Below are positions 1 through 5,434 of a stretch of DNA of 41,023 nt, piece after piece. The translations under genes and the position numbers were made by a program. The notes under the pieces are model-generated. The model saw only the letters and a list, made by a program, of their open reading frames with translations. It was not told the DNA's origin and searched no databases. The stretch covers positions 1-41,023 of the IMG/VR virus record IMGVR_UViG_3300046616_000185; one strand, written 5' to 3'. Every line of letters starts with the position of its first letter. The stretch's first letter is position 1. Origin of the DNA: a virus.

Positions 1-127
1 GTCGGCCCACGGGGATGTGTCGGACCCAACGCGCCGACCAGGGCGCCCCCATAGCGCGACTGGCGTGGGATCGTCGCCGACAAGGGGCGTGAACTCCCAC
101 AGCCGGTAGCACCGGTCAAGCCAGCGC
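1..127. repeat. Terminal direct repeat, left copy (circular-contig overlap)
   Basis: Bases 1-127 are identical to 40897-41023. An exact overlap of 127 bases with no divergence is what a k=127 de Bruijn graph assembler leaves when it closes a circle. A minus-strand gene reads straight across the junction, which supports a circular or circularly permuted molecule over a true terminal repeat. Confidence 0.93.
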
Positions 128-258
128 TGAGCTTTGCCCTGGGTCTCCCAGCGGAGGACACGGCCGTCGCCCAGCGAACACCAGTCGTTGAGCCTCATGT
201 CACGGATGCCGTACGTGCGCATGGTGACGAGCTGGACCTCATACCGCTCTTGGATCAT
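1..258 (-). CDS. Hypothetical protein, N-terminal part (gene crosses the circle junction)
   Basis: ATG at 256-258 overlaps the TGA of the gene before it as ATGA, a typical translational coupling. The frame stays open to base 1 and, on the closed circle, continues at 40896 down to a TGA at 40858-40860, giving 98 residues (MIQERYEVQLVTMRTYGIRD...). It is Trp/Arg-rich and has no membrane segment or recognised motif. It is the last gene of a four-gene unit whose members overlap by 1-4 bases. Two hairpins follow at 40779-40852. Function unknown; the coupled start and in-frame crossing make the gene call strong. Confidence 0.8.
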   Translation of the reverse strand, partial: MIQERYEVQLVTMRTYGIRDMRLNDWCSLGDGRVLRWETQGKAQRWLDRCYRLWEFTPLVGDDPTPVALWGRPGRRVGSDTSPWAD

Positions 259-464
259 GAGTGCCGCCCGCAGGCTGCGAGCCATTCCCGCGCGCCCTTG
301 CCGTTGCGGAACGTCAGCCGCTTTAGGGTGCCGCTTGCGTCGGGCAGCGAGCAGAAAGCTCCGCCCATGAGTTCGTCGGCGATGACGTAGGGGCGTAGTA
401 GGTCGGCGGCAGGGTCGATGGTGACCCGGTATCGCGCCGCTTGCGCTGTGCTCAGTGCGTTCAT
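255..464 (-). CDS. Hypothetical protein, 69 aa
   Basis: The start is the ATG at 462-464, which overlaps the TGA of the upstream gene (461-463) as ATGA. An upstream in-frame extension to 734 is open but Arg/Gly/His-rich, like a wrong-frame translation, so it was not used. The product begins MNALSTAQAARYRVTIDPAAD. Its residues around 20-55 read like a small domain, with hydrophobic stretches alternating with DELMGG. The stop overlaps the next start, so it belongs to the coupled cassette of four unknown genes. No function can be assigned. Confidence 0.75.
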   Translation of the reverse strand: MNALSTAQAARYRVTIDPAADLLRPYVIADELMGGAFCSLPDASGTLKRLTFRNGKGAREWLAACGRHS

Positions 465-754
465 AGACACCAGAGTTTCACGGTGATCGGGCCAGCGGTA
501 GATGCCCACGAGCCCCCACTCTCTTGGGTTGCTGTGACGCCGTCCGTGAGTAGGGAGTGCCGCAGCGGCCCCCAGTAGGCCGTCAGGACGCGCGCGAGCG
601 TCTCGGGGTCCTCCGACCCGTACGTGCACCTGATAGCGGCTGTGAGGGCGTCTGAGACCGCCTGTACGTCCTTCGCCACGCCTTCGCTGTCCTGGCAGGT
701 GCCGCCGCCCAGCGCGTGTCCGGCGATTCGCCATGTGTAACCAATGCTGCTCAT
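461..754 (-). CDS. Hypothetical protein, 97 aa
   Basis: ATG at 752-754 overlaps the TGA of the preceding gene by one base; the stop overlaps the next start. The product starts MSSIGYTWRIAGHALGGG. It has a hydrophilic middle (EGVAKDVQAVSDALTAAIRC) that is probably helical, followed by Trp/Leu residues near TAYWGPLRHSLL. It has no signal peptide, membrane segment or known motif. It is the second gene of the cassette that starts at 1164. Function unknown. Confidence 0.78.
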   Translation of the reverse strand: MSSIGYTWRIAGHALGGGTCQDSEGVAKDVQAVSDALTAAIRCTYGSEDPETLARVLTAYWGPLRHSLLTDGVTATQESGGSWASTAGPITVKLWCL

Positions 755-1164
755 CAGTTCAGCCTAGGCCGGAACTTCTGACGCTCGATGAACCGCCCTG
801 TGATGTCGTAATACGCCTGCGCGGCCGTGCGCCACGTGTTCCACGGTTCGTCGGCGGTCGGTGTGTACGCGTGCTCACGCTGGCGCCATTCCCACTCGTC
901 CCGCGCGAGTACCAGGCCCGTAACTCGGCCACGAGCAAGCACGATGAACCGTGATGCCTCTCTGGGTGCCACCAGGCGCGCCATGGTGGTCGCGTAGGCC
1001 CGTACGAGGGCGGAGGCTTCTCGGGCGCTGTAGGCGTAGTCATGGGCCAGCGCGCCAGGCCAGCGCGGGTGTTCAGCCCATGCCCATGAGCCGTGGCCCA
1101 GCGGTCCGGGTACGAAAAAGTACAGATCCGCTGTGGGGGTCGGCTCTATAAAGGGCATGATCAC
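754..1164 (-). CDS. Hypothetical protein, 136 aa; first gene of a four-gene cassette
   Basis: Starts at ATG 1164 (MIMPF; a second ATG two codons later is possible). There is no clear Shine-Dalgarno (SD) sequence. About 100 nt of untranslated leader separates it from a host-like promoter (TTGACT at 1290-1295, CTATGT at 1266-1271). The protein is rich in Trp and Arg (DEWEWRQREHAYTP) and ends in a basic tail; no domain is recognised. Its stop overlaps the next start. Having its own promoter and an upstream terminator separates this cassette from the early operon, so expression in the prophage is possible (inference). Confidence 0.78.
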   Translation of the reverse strand: MIMPFIEPTPTADLYFFVPGPLGHGSWAWAEHPRWPGALAHDYAYSAREASALVRAYATTMARLVAPREASRFIVLARGRVTGLVLARDEWEWRQREHAYTPTADEPWNTWRTAAQAYYDITGRFIERQKFRPRLN

Positions 1165-1265
1165 TAACCAGACGAAACGGACAGAGGCGTTAAGGAAGCG
1201 TAAACGCTCCGGACTTCAACATTCCGCTTCCGCTGACACTTTTGCAAAGTCTGTACACAGCACGC

Positions 1266-1295
1266 ACATAGCATGGCGGTAATTAATTGAGTCAA
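1266..1295 (-). promoter_or_regulatory. Predicted host sigma-A-type promoter for the 1164-to-40858 cassette
   Basis: On the minus strand TTGACT (1290-1295), an 18-bp AT-rich spacer and CTATGT (1266-1271) resemble the Streptomyces vegetative promoter (TTGACN, 16-18 bp, TAGPuPuT). It lies just after the terminator at 1317-1337, in a 179-bp non-coding gap. The gap also holds an inverted repeat (GGAAGCG ... CGCTTCC, about 1194-1236) in the leader. Confidence 0.5.
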
Positions 1296-1316
1296 GCAAC
1301 CTACTTGAGGGCAAAA

Positions 1317-1337
1317 GAAAGGGCCCCCGAAGGGGCC
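1317..1337 (-). terminator. Rho-independent terminator after the 63-aa gene
   Basis: On the minus strand GGCCCC-TTCG-GGGGCC is followed by CTTTCTTTT. It has a UUCG-type loop and a U-rich tail and begins six bases past the stop at 1344. It ends the early operon before the separate cassette at 1164. Confidence 0.85.
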
Positions 1338-1343
1338 TCATTC

Positions 1344-1535
1344 TCAGTTCTCGTAATGCATCTTCACTCGCTCGTCCGGCCGGTAGAGACTGCCACCGTG
1401 GCCGATCGGCAGGAACACCCACCCCGGCTCGCTGGCCTCCGCATCGCCGCCAACCTGAAAGAGCATGGTTCCTATCTCGACCCAGTCTCCGCGCTTCACG
1501 TTCTTCGCTGCCTTGGTCTTCGGTCGCTGCGTCAT
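1344..1535 (-). CDS. Hypothetical protein, 63 aa
   Basis: ATG start at 1535, three bases after the stop of the upstream gene. The start MTQRPKTKAAKNVKRGDWVEI is very basic for about 17 residues. A GDWVEIG...GWVFLP pattern follows that suggests a small beta-barrel or SH3-like fold. The early-region proteins at 11100-11387 and 11391-11747 have a similar 'x-G-D-x-V/I' opening, so this may be one of a loose family of small nucleic-acid-binding-like phage proteins (inference). Last gene of its operon. Confidence 0.75.
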   Translation of the reverse strand: MTQRPKTKAAKNVKRGDWVEIGTMLFQVGGDAEASEPGWVFLPIGHGGSLYRPDERVKMHYEN

Positions 1536-1538
1536 GTC

Positions 1539-1748
1539 CTACTCTCCGTCCGCATCGATTTCGCCATCCTCGCGCCGCCACGCGCTTACCTTGTCCGCCA
1601 TGCTTGCCCAAAACCAGCGAGCCGTGTCTTCCTGCATGCGGATGACTACCTCACCCCGGACCCGGTCTACCGCCTCAATGTCGACGGACCGATCGGCGTA
1701 GAAACGAACATTCCCGATTGACAGGATGTCGAACTTGATTTGCGGCAC
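1539..1748 (-). CDS. Hypothetical protein, 69 aa
   Basis: The GTG at 1746-1748 was chosen because GGGGAAG lies 5-7 bases before it and it follows the preceding stop directly; the longer in-frame ATG at 1805 would run into the upstream gene. The product (PQIKFDILSIGNVRFYADRS...) has a beta-rich first half and a helical, acidic second half ending EDGEIDADGE. No recognised domain. It sits in a tight run of small genes between two terminators. Confidence 0.75.
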   Translation of the reverse strand: MPQIKFDILSIGNVRFYADRSVDIEAVDRVRGEVVIRMQEDTARWFWASMADKVSAWRREDGEIDADGE

Positions 1749-1749
1749 G

Positions 1750-1995
1750 TTACTTCCCCTTACGGACGCTGGCCATACTGGACTGGAAACTACGCTTGCG
1801 CTCATCTTCGGGCATCATATCAAATTCGCTCTCCAGCGCTGCCCGCAGGAAATCGGCTGCGTAGTGCGGCACGCGAAGTACCTTGCGTACATTCCCGGTG
1901 GTCTGCACTTCGAGGCACATGACGAAGTTGCCATCCTCGCCCGTCTCGGTCGTGACAGCGACCACGCGCTTGATGTTCTCGGTGTGTACGAACAT
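1750..1995 (-). CDS. Hypothetical protein, 81 aa
   Basis: ATG at 1995 with a purine-rich SD (GGGAGGGAACC) just before it. MFVHTENIKRVVAVTTETGE is beta-like. The second half (VPHYAADFLRAALESEFDMM) is helical, and the C-terminus RKRSFQSSMASVRKGK is basic. No known domain. It is the first of three closely packed small genes after the 141-aa gene. Confidence 0.78.
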   Translation of the reverse strand: MFVHTENIKRVVAVTTETGEDGNFVMCLEVQTTGNVRKVLRVPHYAADFLRAALESEFDMMPEDERKRSFQSSMASVRKGK

Positions 1996-2050
1996 GGTTC
2001 CCTCCCTGCGCCCGGGGCCAGACTCGCGACCCTGGGCGCTTACGGTGCGG

Positions 2051-2476
2051 CTAGTGCTTGTTCGCCCGGAGAATGCTGGGCAGCGTCTGCGCTTCGCGGT
2101 ACGGGATACCCAGAAGGGTCGCTGCGTCTATGAACAACTTCTGTCGGGACCGCATGCGGCTGCCGTACGTGCCAGCGAAGCCAGTGTTCGGATGCGGCGC
2201 AGGCTTGCGGAGCTCGTGCGCCATCTCCCACGGGATTACGTGCGTGCCGCTGGATACGGTCACCGTGTTCTCAGCGTCCATCTTCGCGCGGACGGCCAGC
2301 GCAATCTGGCGCACACGTTCGAAGGTGGGGTCCGCCTCCCGGAAGACTCGCCAGCAGTACGCATCCGCGTGAGCCATGCGCTCGGTGAGGTACTGCGGGG
2401 TTGTGTACAGGGTGGCGTCGCCGTCCCGGACCTCTGACCAGAACTTCGTACCGGTGGTGGAAGTGACTACGTTCAT
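2051..2476 (-). CDS. Conserved-type hypothetical protein, 141 aa (paralogue of 16172-16606)
   Basis: The ATG at 2476 has GAAGGGG about 10 bases upstream. The N-terminal 45 residues match those of the gene at 16172-16606: both have a Y-L-T-E-x-M-A-H-A-D-A-x-C-W segment (residues about 27-41). The two genes also share their 5' leader (ACAACAACGAAGGGG) and the arrangement of operator plus TTGCGC -35 box, so gene and promoter were duplicated together. The C-terminal halves differ. No catalytic motif seen; function unknown. Likely CIR-regulated through 2541-2562. Confidence 0.82.
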   Translation of the reverse strand: MNVVTSTTGTKFWSEVRDGDATLYTTPQYLTERMAHADAYCWRVFREADPTFERVRQIALAVRAKMDAENTVTVSSGTHVIPWEMAHELRKPAPHPNTGFAGTYGSRMRSRQKLFIDAATLLGIPYREAQTLPSILRANKH

Positions 2477-2511
2477 CGTGTCCGCCCCTTCGTTGTTGTT
2501 GTGTGCCCAAC

Positions 2512-2541
2512 CTAGGGGCATGCGGAGCGCTCGCGCAACCC
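2512..2541 (-). promoter_or_regulatory. Predicted promoter of the 141-aa gene, abutting CIR-1
   Basis: On the minus strand TTGCGC follows the CIR after two bases (GG), then comes an 18-bp spacer and TAGGTT, a good Streptomyces -10. The CIR therefore touches the upstream edge of the -35 box. The same arrangement occurs at CIR-5 and CIR-6. Confidence 0.5.
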
Positions 2542-2562
2542 ACCTACGGAAATCCGTATGTG
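2541..2562. promoter_or_regulatory. CIR-1: conserved inverted-repeat operator (class I, next to -35)
   Basis: Core TACGGAAATCCGTA at 2545-2558, flanked by CACC and TGTG. One of eleven intergenic copies. The downstream half is the CACCTACGG variant shared with CIR-5 and CIR-6, all of which abut a TTGNNN -35 box. Confidence 0.85.
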
Positions 2563-2575
2563 ACCCAGCGCACAG

Positions 2576-2609
2576 AAAAACCCCCCGGCCGCTCTGACCA
2601 GGGGGTTTC
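2576..2609 (-). terminator. Rho-independent terminator after the lipoprotein gene
   Basis: On the minus strand an AAACCCCC arm and a GGGGGGTTTTT arm form a strong GC stem followed by a U run, 15-48 bases after the stop at 2624. It closes the 3692-to-2624 run before the CIR-1 promoter starts the next unit. Confidence 0.85.
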
Positions 2610-2623
2610 TCTGCGCTGTGTGC

Positions 2624-2806
2624 CTACCGCCTGCGGAAAGTCTTGCCCAGCGACACGCGCGGGCGGGCAGGCTTGCGAGGTGTGATCACGTGGTGCGTCA
2701 CGTGGTGGTGCACTGTCGTGGTGCAGTCACCTGTGTTATACGGGTCGGCCCCGCACGCGCTGAGTACCAGCACAGCGGGAATGGCGAGTAGGACGAGCTT
2801 ACGCAA
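2624..2806 (-). CDS. Small predicted lipoprotein, 60 aa, His-rich
   Basis: The TTG at 2804-2806 was chosen because GGAG lies 8 bases upstream and the peptide then begins as a clean lipoprotein signal: basic LRK, a hydrophobic stretch (LVLLAIPAVLV) and lipobox LSAC with Cys near residue 18. An upstream in-frame ATG (2845) would overlap the previous gene and spoil the signal. The mature part is short, with a His cluster (VHHHVTHHV) and a basic tail ending FRRR. Family knowledge: small phage lipoproteins, such as T5 Llp, can block superinfection from the membrane. That role here is only a guess; the His cluster could bind metal. Confidence 0.72.
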   Translation of the reverse strand: MRKLVLLAIPAVLVLSACGADPYNTGDCTTTVHHHVTHHVITPRKPARPRVSLGKTFRRR

Positions 2807-2819
2807 TTTCGAAACTCCG

Positions 2820-3149
2820 TTATCCGTTGCCCAGCGCGATATCAAACGCGTTGGAAACCTGCGGGTGGATTACCAGGAAGCGGCCTCCCTGGATATGCAA
2901 CCTGTCGCCCTCTATGTAGACCTGAATGTGTTCGTCCCAGCGCTTGCTAGGCCAGCGGAATTCAACCCGCGCGTTATTCGGTAGCGGCTGGTTCGTCCCG
3001 TCGCCGTAGTTCAGCACGAACGTATTCGTCTGCCCGACTTCTCCGCGCAACTCTTCGTTGAGTAGCTGCGCGTCCAACACCTTTCGGCGAAGGCTCTGCA
3101 ATTCTTCCTGCGCCCACTTGGGCAAGCGCTCTTCACGCGGGTCGCTCAC
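2820..3149 (-). CDS. Hypothetical protein, 109 aa, N-terminal coiled coil
   Basis: GTG at 3147-3149 overlaps the TGA of the upstream gene (GTGA). Residues about 8-45 (KWAQEELQSLRRKVLDAQLL) are strongly helical and heptad-like. The rest is beta-rich (NARVEFRWPSKRWDEHIQVYI). Proteins of this shape, helix first and then a small beta domain, are common in actinophage early regions without known function. No catalytic residues seen. Confidence 0.78.
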   Translation of the reverse strand: MSDPREERLPKWAQEELQSLRRKVLDAQLLNEELRGEVGQTNTFVLNYGDGTNQPLPNNARVEFRWPSKRWDEHIQVYIEGDRLHIQGGRFLVIHPQVSNAFDIALGNG

Positions 3150-3295
3150 TGCTGCGCCTCCGGAATTCCGGGCTCAAACGGCCCGTAGTACGCGCGGTAT
3201 TGGTTATTGTGCTCCCATTCGCGCGCCTCGTCCTCGCTGTGGACCACGCCCACGGCCCGCTCGTCTTCGTACCAGCCTTCAGTCAGCACGTACAC
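3146..3295 (-). CDS. Hypothetical protein, 49 aa
   Basis: Short gene with GTG at 3293-3295, SD GGTGGAGAG seven bases upstream, and a stop that overlaps the next start. The product (MYVLTEGWYEDERAVGVVHS...) is acidic and aromatic (WYEDE, EWEHNNQYRAYYGPFEPG). No domain recognised. It is the first gene downstream of the perfect palindrome CIR-2. Confidence 0.75.
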   Translation of the reverse strand: MYVLTEGWYEDERAVGVVHSEDEAREWEHNNQYRAYYGPFEPGIPEAQQ

Positions 3296-3324
3296 AGTCT
3301 CTCCACCCTATGAGTGATGCGGAG

Positions 3325-3346
3325 CACATACGGATATCCGTATGTG
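3325..3346. promoter_or_regulatory. CIR-2: conserved inverted-repeat operator (perfect palindrome)
   Basis: A perfect 22-bp palindrome around TACGGATATCCGTA; with flanking AG/CT the symmetry reaches 26 bp (3323-3348). It lies between two small genes in a 59-bp gap. No good -10/-35 pair follows, so it may act as a stoperator rather than a promoter operator. Confidence 0.88.
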
Positions 3347-3354
3347 CTCACACT

Positions 3355-3528
3355 TCAGAAGTCGTTACCTGCGAGGAACTCAGCCAGCCGCAGCACGTCA
3401 TCGGCGGACGCCTCTCCGACTAGGCCAGCCTGCCGAAGCAGCGCCGTAGCCACCCGATACACATCAGCCCGATCAGCTACTCCGCCGGTGGGGGTTGGAT
3501 CGTTCAGCGAAGCATCTACGCGCGCCAT
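3355..3528 (-). CDS. Hypothetical protein, 57 aa
   Basis: ATG at 3526-3528 overlaps the TGA of the upstream gene by one base (TGATG). The product starts MARVDASLNDPTPTGGVADR. The second half looks helical (DVYRVATALLRQAGLVG, then ADDVLRLAEFLAGNDF). No motif recognised. It is the last gene before the CIR-2 palindrome. Confidence 0.75.
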   Translation of the reverse strand: MARVDASLNDPTPTGGVADRADVYRVATALLRQAGLVGEASADDVLRLAEFLAGNDF

Positions 3529-3692
3529 CAGACACGGCCCTGAAACAGCTTGCGCACCAACGCGTTCGCGTCGACATACCCCAGGGTGACCGTGCTGATG
3601 GTCGCTCCCTGCGGGTTGCGGGTCTCAAACTCCGTGCCGCCTTCGGCCTTACGGGTGATCACGCTGTACCCGTTGCGCAGGTTGTACGTCAT
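3528..3692 (-). CDS. Hypothetical protein, 54 aa
   Basis: The ATG at 3690-3692 follows an excellent SD (AAGGAGAG, 8 bases upstream) and lies 36 nt downstream of early-promoter motif copy a. A longer in-frame reading up to 3911 crosses the promoter and was rejected. MTYNLRNGYSVITRKAEGG and the following residues look beta-rich; the C-terminus DANALVRKLFQGRV is helical. First gene of an early transcription unit ending at the terminator after 2624. Confidence 0.78.
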   Translation of the reverse strand: MTYNLRNGYSVITRKAEGGTEFETRNPQGATISTVTLGYVDANALVRKLFQGRV

Positions 3693-3728
3693 GAGAATCT
3701 CTCCTTTTCTCGGTCCGTGCTGGGGTAC

Positions 3729-3745
3729 TAGCGAGTCGGTTACCA
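3729..3745 (-). promoter_or_regulatory. Early-promoter-like motif, copy a
   Basis: Reads TGGTAACCGACTCGCTA on the minus strand, 36 nt before the ATG at 3692. The TAA in the motif is also the stop codon of the upstream HNH gene (3740-3742). One of nine copies with consensus GGTAWCCGACYCGCTAK. Confidence 0.75.
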
Positions 3746-3982
3746 GGGCTGCGCCAACCACTCCGCAAGGGTGAGCGCAGCCTTCGAAAGGTTGCAGTCG
3801 GCGCACGCAGGGACCACGTTCGACAAGATGTCTCGGCCCCCGCGCGACAGTGGCTGTATGTGGTCTAGGTGCTCCGCTGGCGCCTCGCAGTACACACAGC
3901 GCCCTCCCCATCGGGCGAACACATCAGCGCGCCTGTACGGGGCCTTACGGCGTCTCCGTGTGTGCAGGTACAGCGCCGTCAT
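3740..3982 (-). CDS. HNH endonuclease, C-terminal nuclease domain (80 aa)
   Basis: HNH motif visible: CVYC (first Cys pair), LDHIQPLSRGG (catalytic DH), and NVVPACADCNLSK (Asn plus second Cys pair). HNH proteins nick or cut DNA; free-standing ones in phage early regions are often homing-type. The ATG at 3982 has no SD and lies inside the preceding gene (3945-4277, one frame away). The complete protein at 10425-10847 has a zinc domain and an HNH domain in one chain, so these two genes look like the same protein split by a frame change. The stop is formed by promoter motif a. Confidence 0.8.
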   Translation of the reverse strand: MTALYLHTRRRRKAPYRRADVFARWGGRCVYCEAPAEHLDHIQPLSRGGRDILSNVVPACADCNLSKAALTLAEWLAQPW

Positions 3983-4277
3983 GTCGCTTGCGCCACTGGG
4001 TGAGGAAATCACGGGGGTCTGCCTTGCTCGTCTGTCGGTACGCGCGTACGCGCTCTGGATTGGCTCTTCGCCACTCGCGTACGTAGCCCTTGCGTCGCTG
4101 CGCATCCATCGCGCTGTACGCCTTTACGTGGTCCTGGTTGGCCGCCCGCCACGCTGCGCTCGCTGCACCGGTGCAGTCCCGGCAACGTGCTCTGCGTCCA
4201 TCGCGCGTACGAGCTTCCTTACCGAAGGCGGAGAGGGGCTTGACCTCTCCGCACTTCCGGCATTGCTTCGCACTCAC
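3945..4277 (-). CDS. Zinc-finger N-terminal half of a split HNH protein (110 aa)
   Basis: GTG at 4275-4277 overlaps the stop of the sigma-like gene (GTGA). It begins VSAKQCRKCGEVKPLSAFGK: a CxxC...CRDC zinc ribbon of the type found before HNH or endonuclease VII domains (compare CRLCGRGKP in 10425-10847). A helical basic linker follows (REWRRANPERVRAYRQ). It stops at 3945, 38 bases inside the HNH gene in the next frame. It may be a decayed fusion, a sequencing error or a site of programmed +1 shift; the sequence alone cannot decide. Confidence 0.72.
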   Translation of the reverse strand: MSAKQCRKCGEVKPLSAFGKEARTRDGRRARCRDCTGAASAAWRAANQDHVKAYSAMDAQRRKGYVREWRRANPERVRAYRQTSKADPRDFLTQWRKRHDGAVPAHTETP

Positions 4278-5386
4278 TTGCGCCCGGCAGGCTTGCGCAT
4301 CTCAGCGGCTGCGTCGGCCCACGCGGTCGCCTCTTCGAGGTTGCGCGCCACCATGGCTATGTAGTGCTTCGCGAACGACACGCGACCCGTCGAGCGCTGT
4401 TTCTTCACGGTGCCGGACGTCGTGTTGATGTACGCCGCGAGCCCCTCGACGTCGCACCCATCGCCCCACCCGAAATCTTCGGCGCCGTTGATGCCGAAGG
4501 AGTGAGCCAGAATGGCGCGCTGCTGAGCACTGATCTTGTCGAGCGCAGCGCGAACCATGCCGACCCGCGCAGCCCGCTCGTCGCGCAGCTCGTCAGACAC
4601 GTCCCGCAGGTCTTCGGCAAGGTCACCATCGGCGGCCGTCGACACAGCGGAGCGCAGGATGGCCATCGCGTCCAGCACGTAGCGCCGGGTCGTCGGGTCG
4701 CTGGGCACGCACACGGTGTCTTCCAGCATCTCAACCAGCGCGGGCAGATTGGCGGCGAACTCGCCCGGGGTCATGCGGCTGACACCCACGCGCGCATACC
4801 GGTTGAGCACGGCCAGCGCTTCCAGGGCGGCACCATGGCCAACCTTGGGCTGAACCTGCGGGATCTCGTCCGCCGGGGCCGCAAGCGTGTTGGCGAACGA
4901 GTAATTGTCGTCGTCGGCGAGGTTGGAAGGCTTGTCCATCGACACGTTGCCCATGAACGCGATACGCGCAGCCTGCGCACGATCGGCGCTGAGTCGCAGA
5001 CCCTTAGGCGGAACGGTCTGCGCAAGCTGCTCAGCCTTGTAGGGGTTGCCTTCGGCGGCGCCCAGCACCGACATGAACACCTTCACTGCGTCCTTGCCCA
5101 CACCCAGGTACCGGGCGGCGCGAACCTTGTCCTTCAGGGCGTCCACCATGGACGAGTAGAGGAAACCGATCACCTGGTCTATGTCGTCCCCCGTGACGCG
5201 GGGAAGTGCCAGGAACAGAGCCTCACGAGCGTCCTGCGCAAAGTCTTCGCGGTGGTCGCCGTCCAGCCTGCGCGCTGCCTGCGACGCGAGCCGGGATATG
5301 CGCCCGTCCATGTCGGCGATGACGGCCGTGAGGGCCGCAAGGTCGTTGCGCTGGGCGGCGCGAATGTGCTCGATGGTGAGAGACAT
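4274..5386 (-). CDS. Sigma-70-like regulatory protein, 370 aa (candidate early-promoter sigma factor or lysogeny repressor)
   Basis: ATG at 5386, GGAG eight bases upstream, 31 nt downstream of promoter motif b. Residues about 45-110 (REDFAQDAREALFLALPRV ... FLYSSMVDALKDKVRAARY) resemble sigma-70 region 2. Residues about 280-345 (ISAQQRAILAHSFGI ... LAAYINTTSGTVKKQR) resemble a region-4 helix-turn-helix. A 170-residue insert of unknown fold lies between. Two readings are possible: a phage sigma factor for the nine early motifs, or the repressor that binds the CIR sites. Its size of about 40 kDa is near the 42-kDa phiC31 repressor form, and the long upstream gap with degenerate CIR half-sites is what an autoregulated repressor would have. 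Not resolved from sequence. Confidence 0.75.
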   Translation of the reverse strand: MSLTIEHIRAAQRNDLAALTAVIADMDGRISRLASQAARRLDGDHREDFAQDAREALFLALPRVTGDDIDQVIGFLYSSMVDALKDKVRAARYLGVGKDAVKVFMSVLGAAEGNPYKAEQLAQTVPPKGLRLSADRAQAARIAFMGNVSMDKPSNLADDDNYSFANTLAAPADEIPQVQPKVGHGAALEALAVLNRYARVGVSRMTPGEFAANLPALVEMLEDTVCVPSDPTTRRYVLDAMAILRSAVSTAADGDLAEDLRDVSDELRDERAARVGMVRAALDKISAQQRAILAHSFGINGAEDFGWGDGCDVEGLAAYINTTSGTVKKQRSTGRVSFAKHYIAMVARNLEEATAWADAAAEMRKPAGRK

Positions 5387-5417
5387 GGTGGTACTCCGTT
5401 CGTTGGTGATGCGGCTC

Positions 5418-5434
5418 TAGCGAGTCGGTTACCA
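5418..5434 (-). promoter_or_regulatory. Early-promoter-like motif, copy b
   Basis: Reads TGGTAACCGACTCGCTA on the minus strand, 31 nt before the ATG of the sigma-like gene. It lies at the end of a gap of nearly 400 bp. Confidence 0.75.

Noticed and set aside
255-734. 159-codon version of the 69-aa gene
   Set aside because: The first 90 residues are Arg/Gly/His-rich wrong-frame sequence lying over the 97-aa gene; the ATG at 464 with ATGA overlap is far better.
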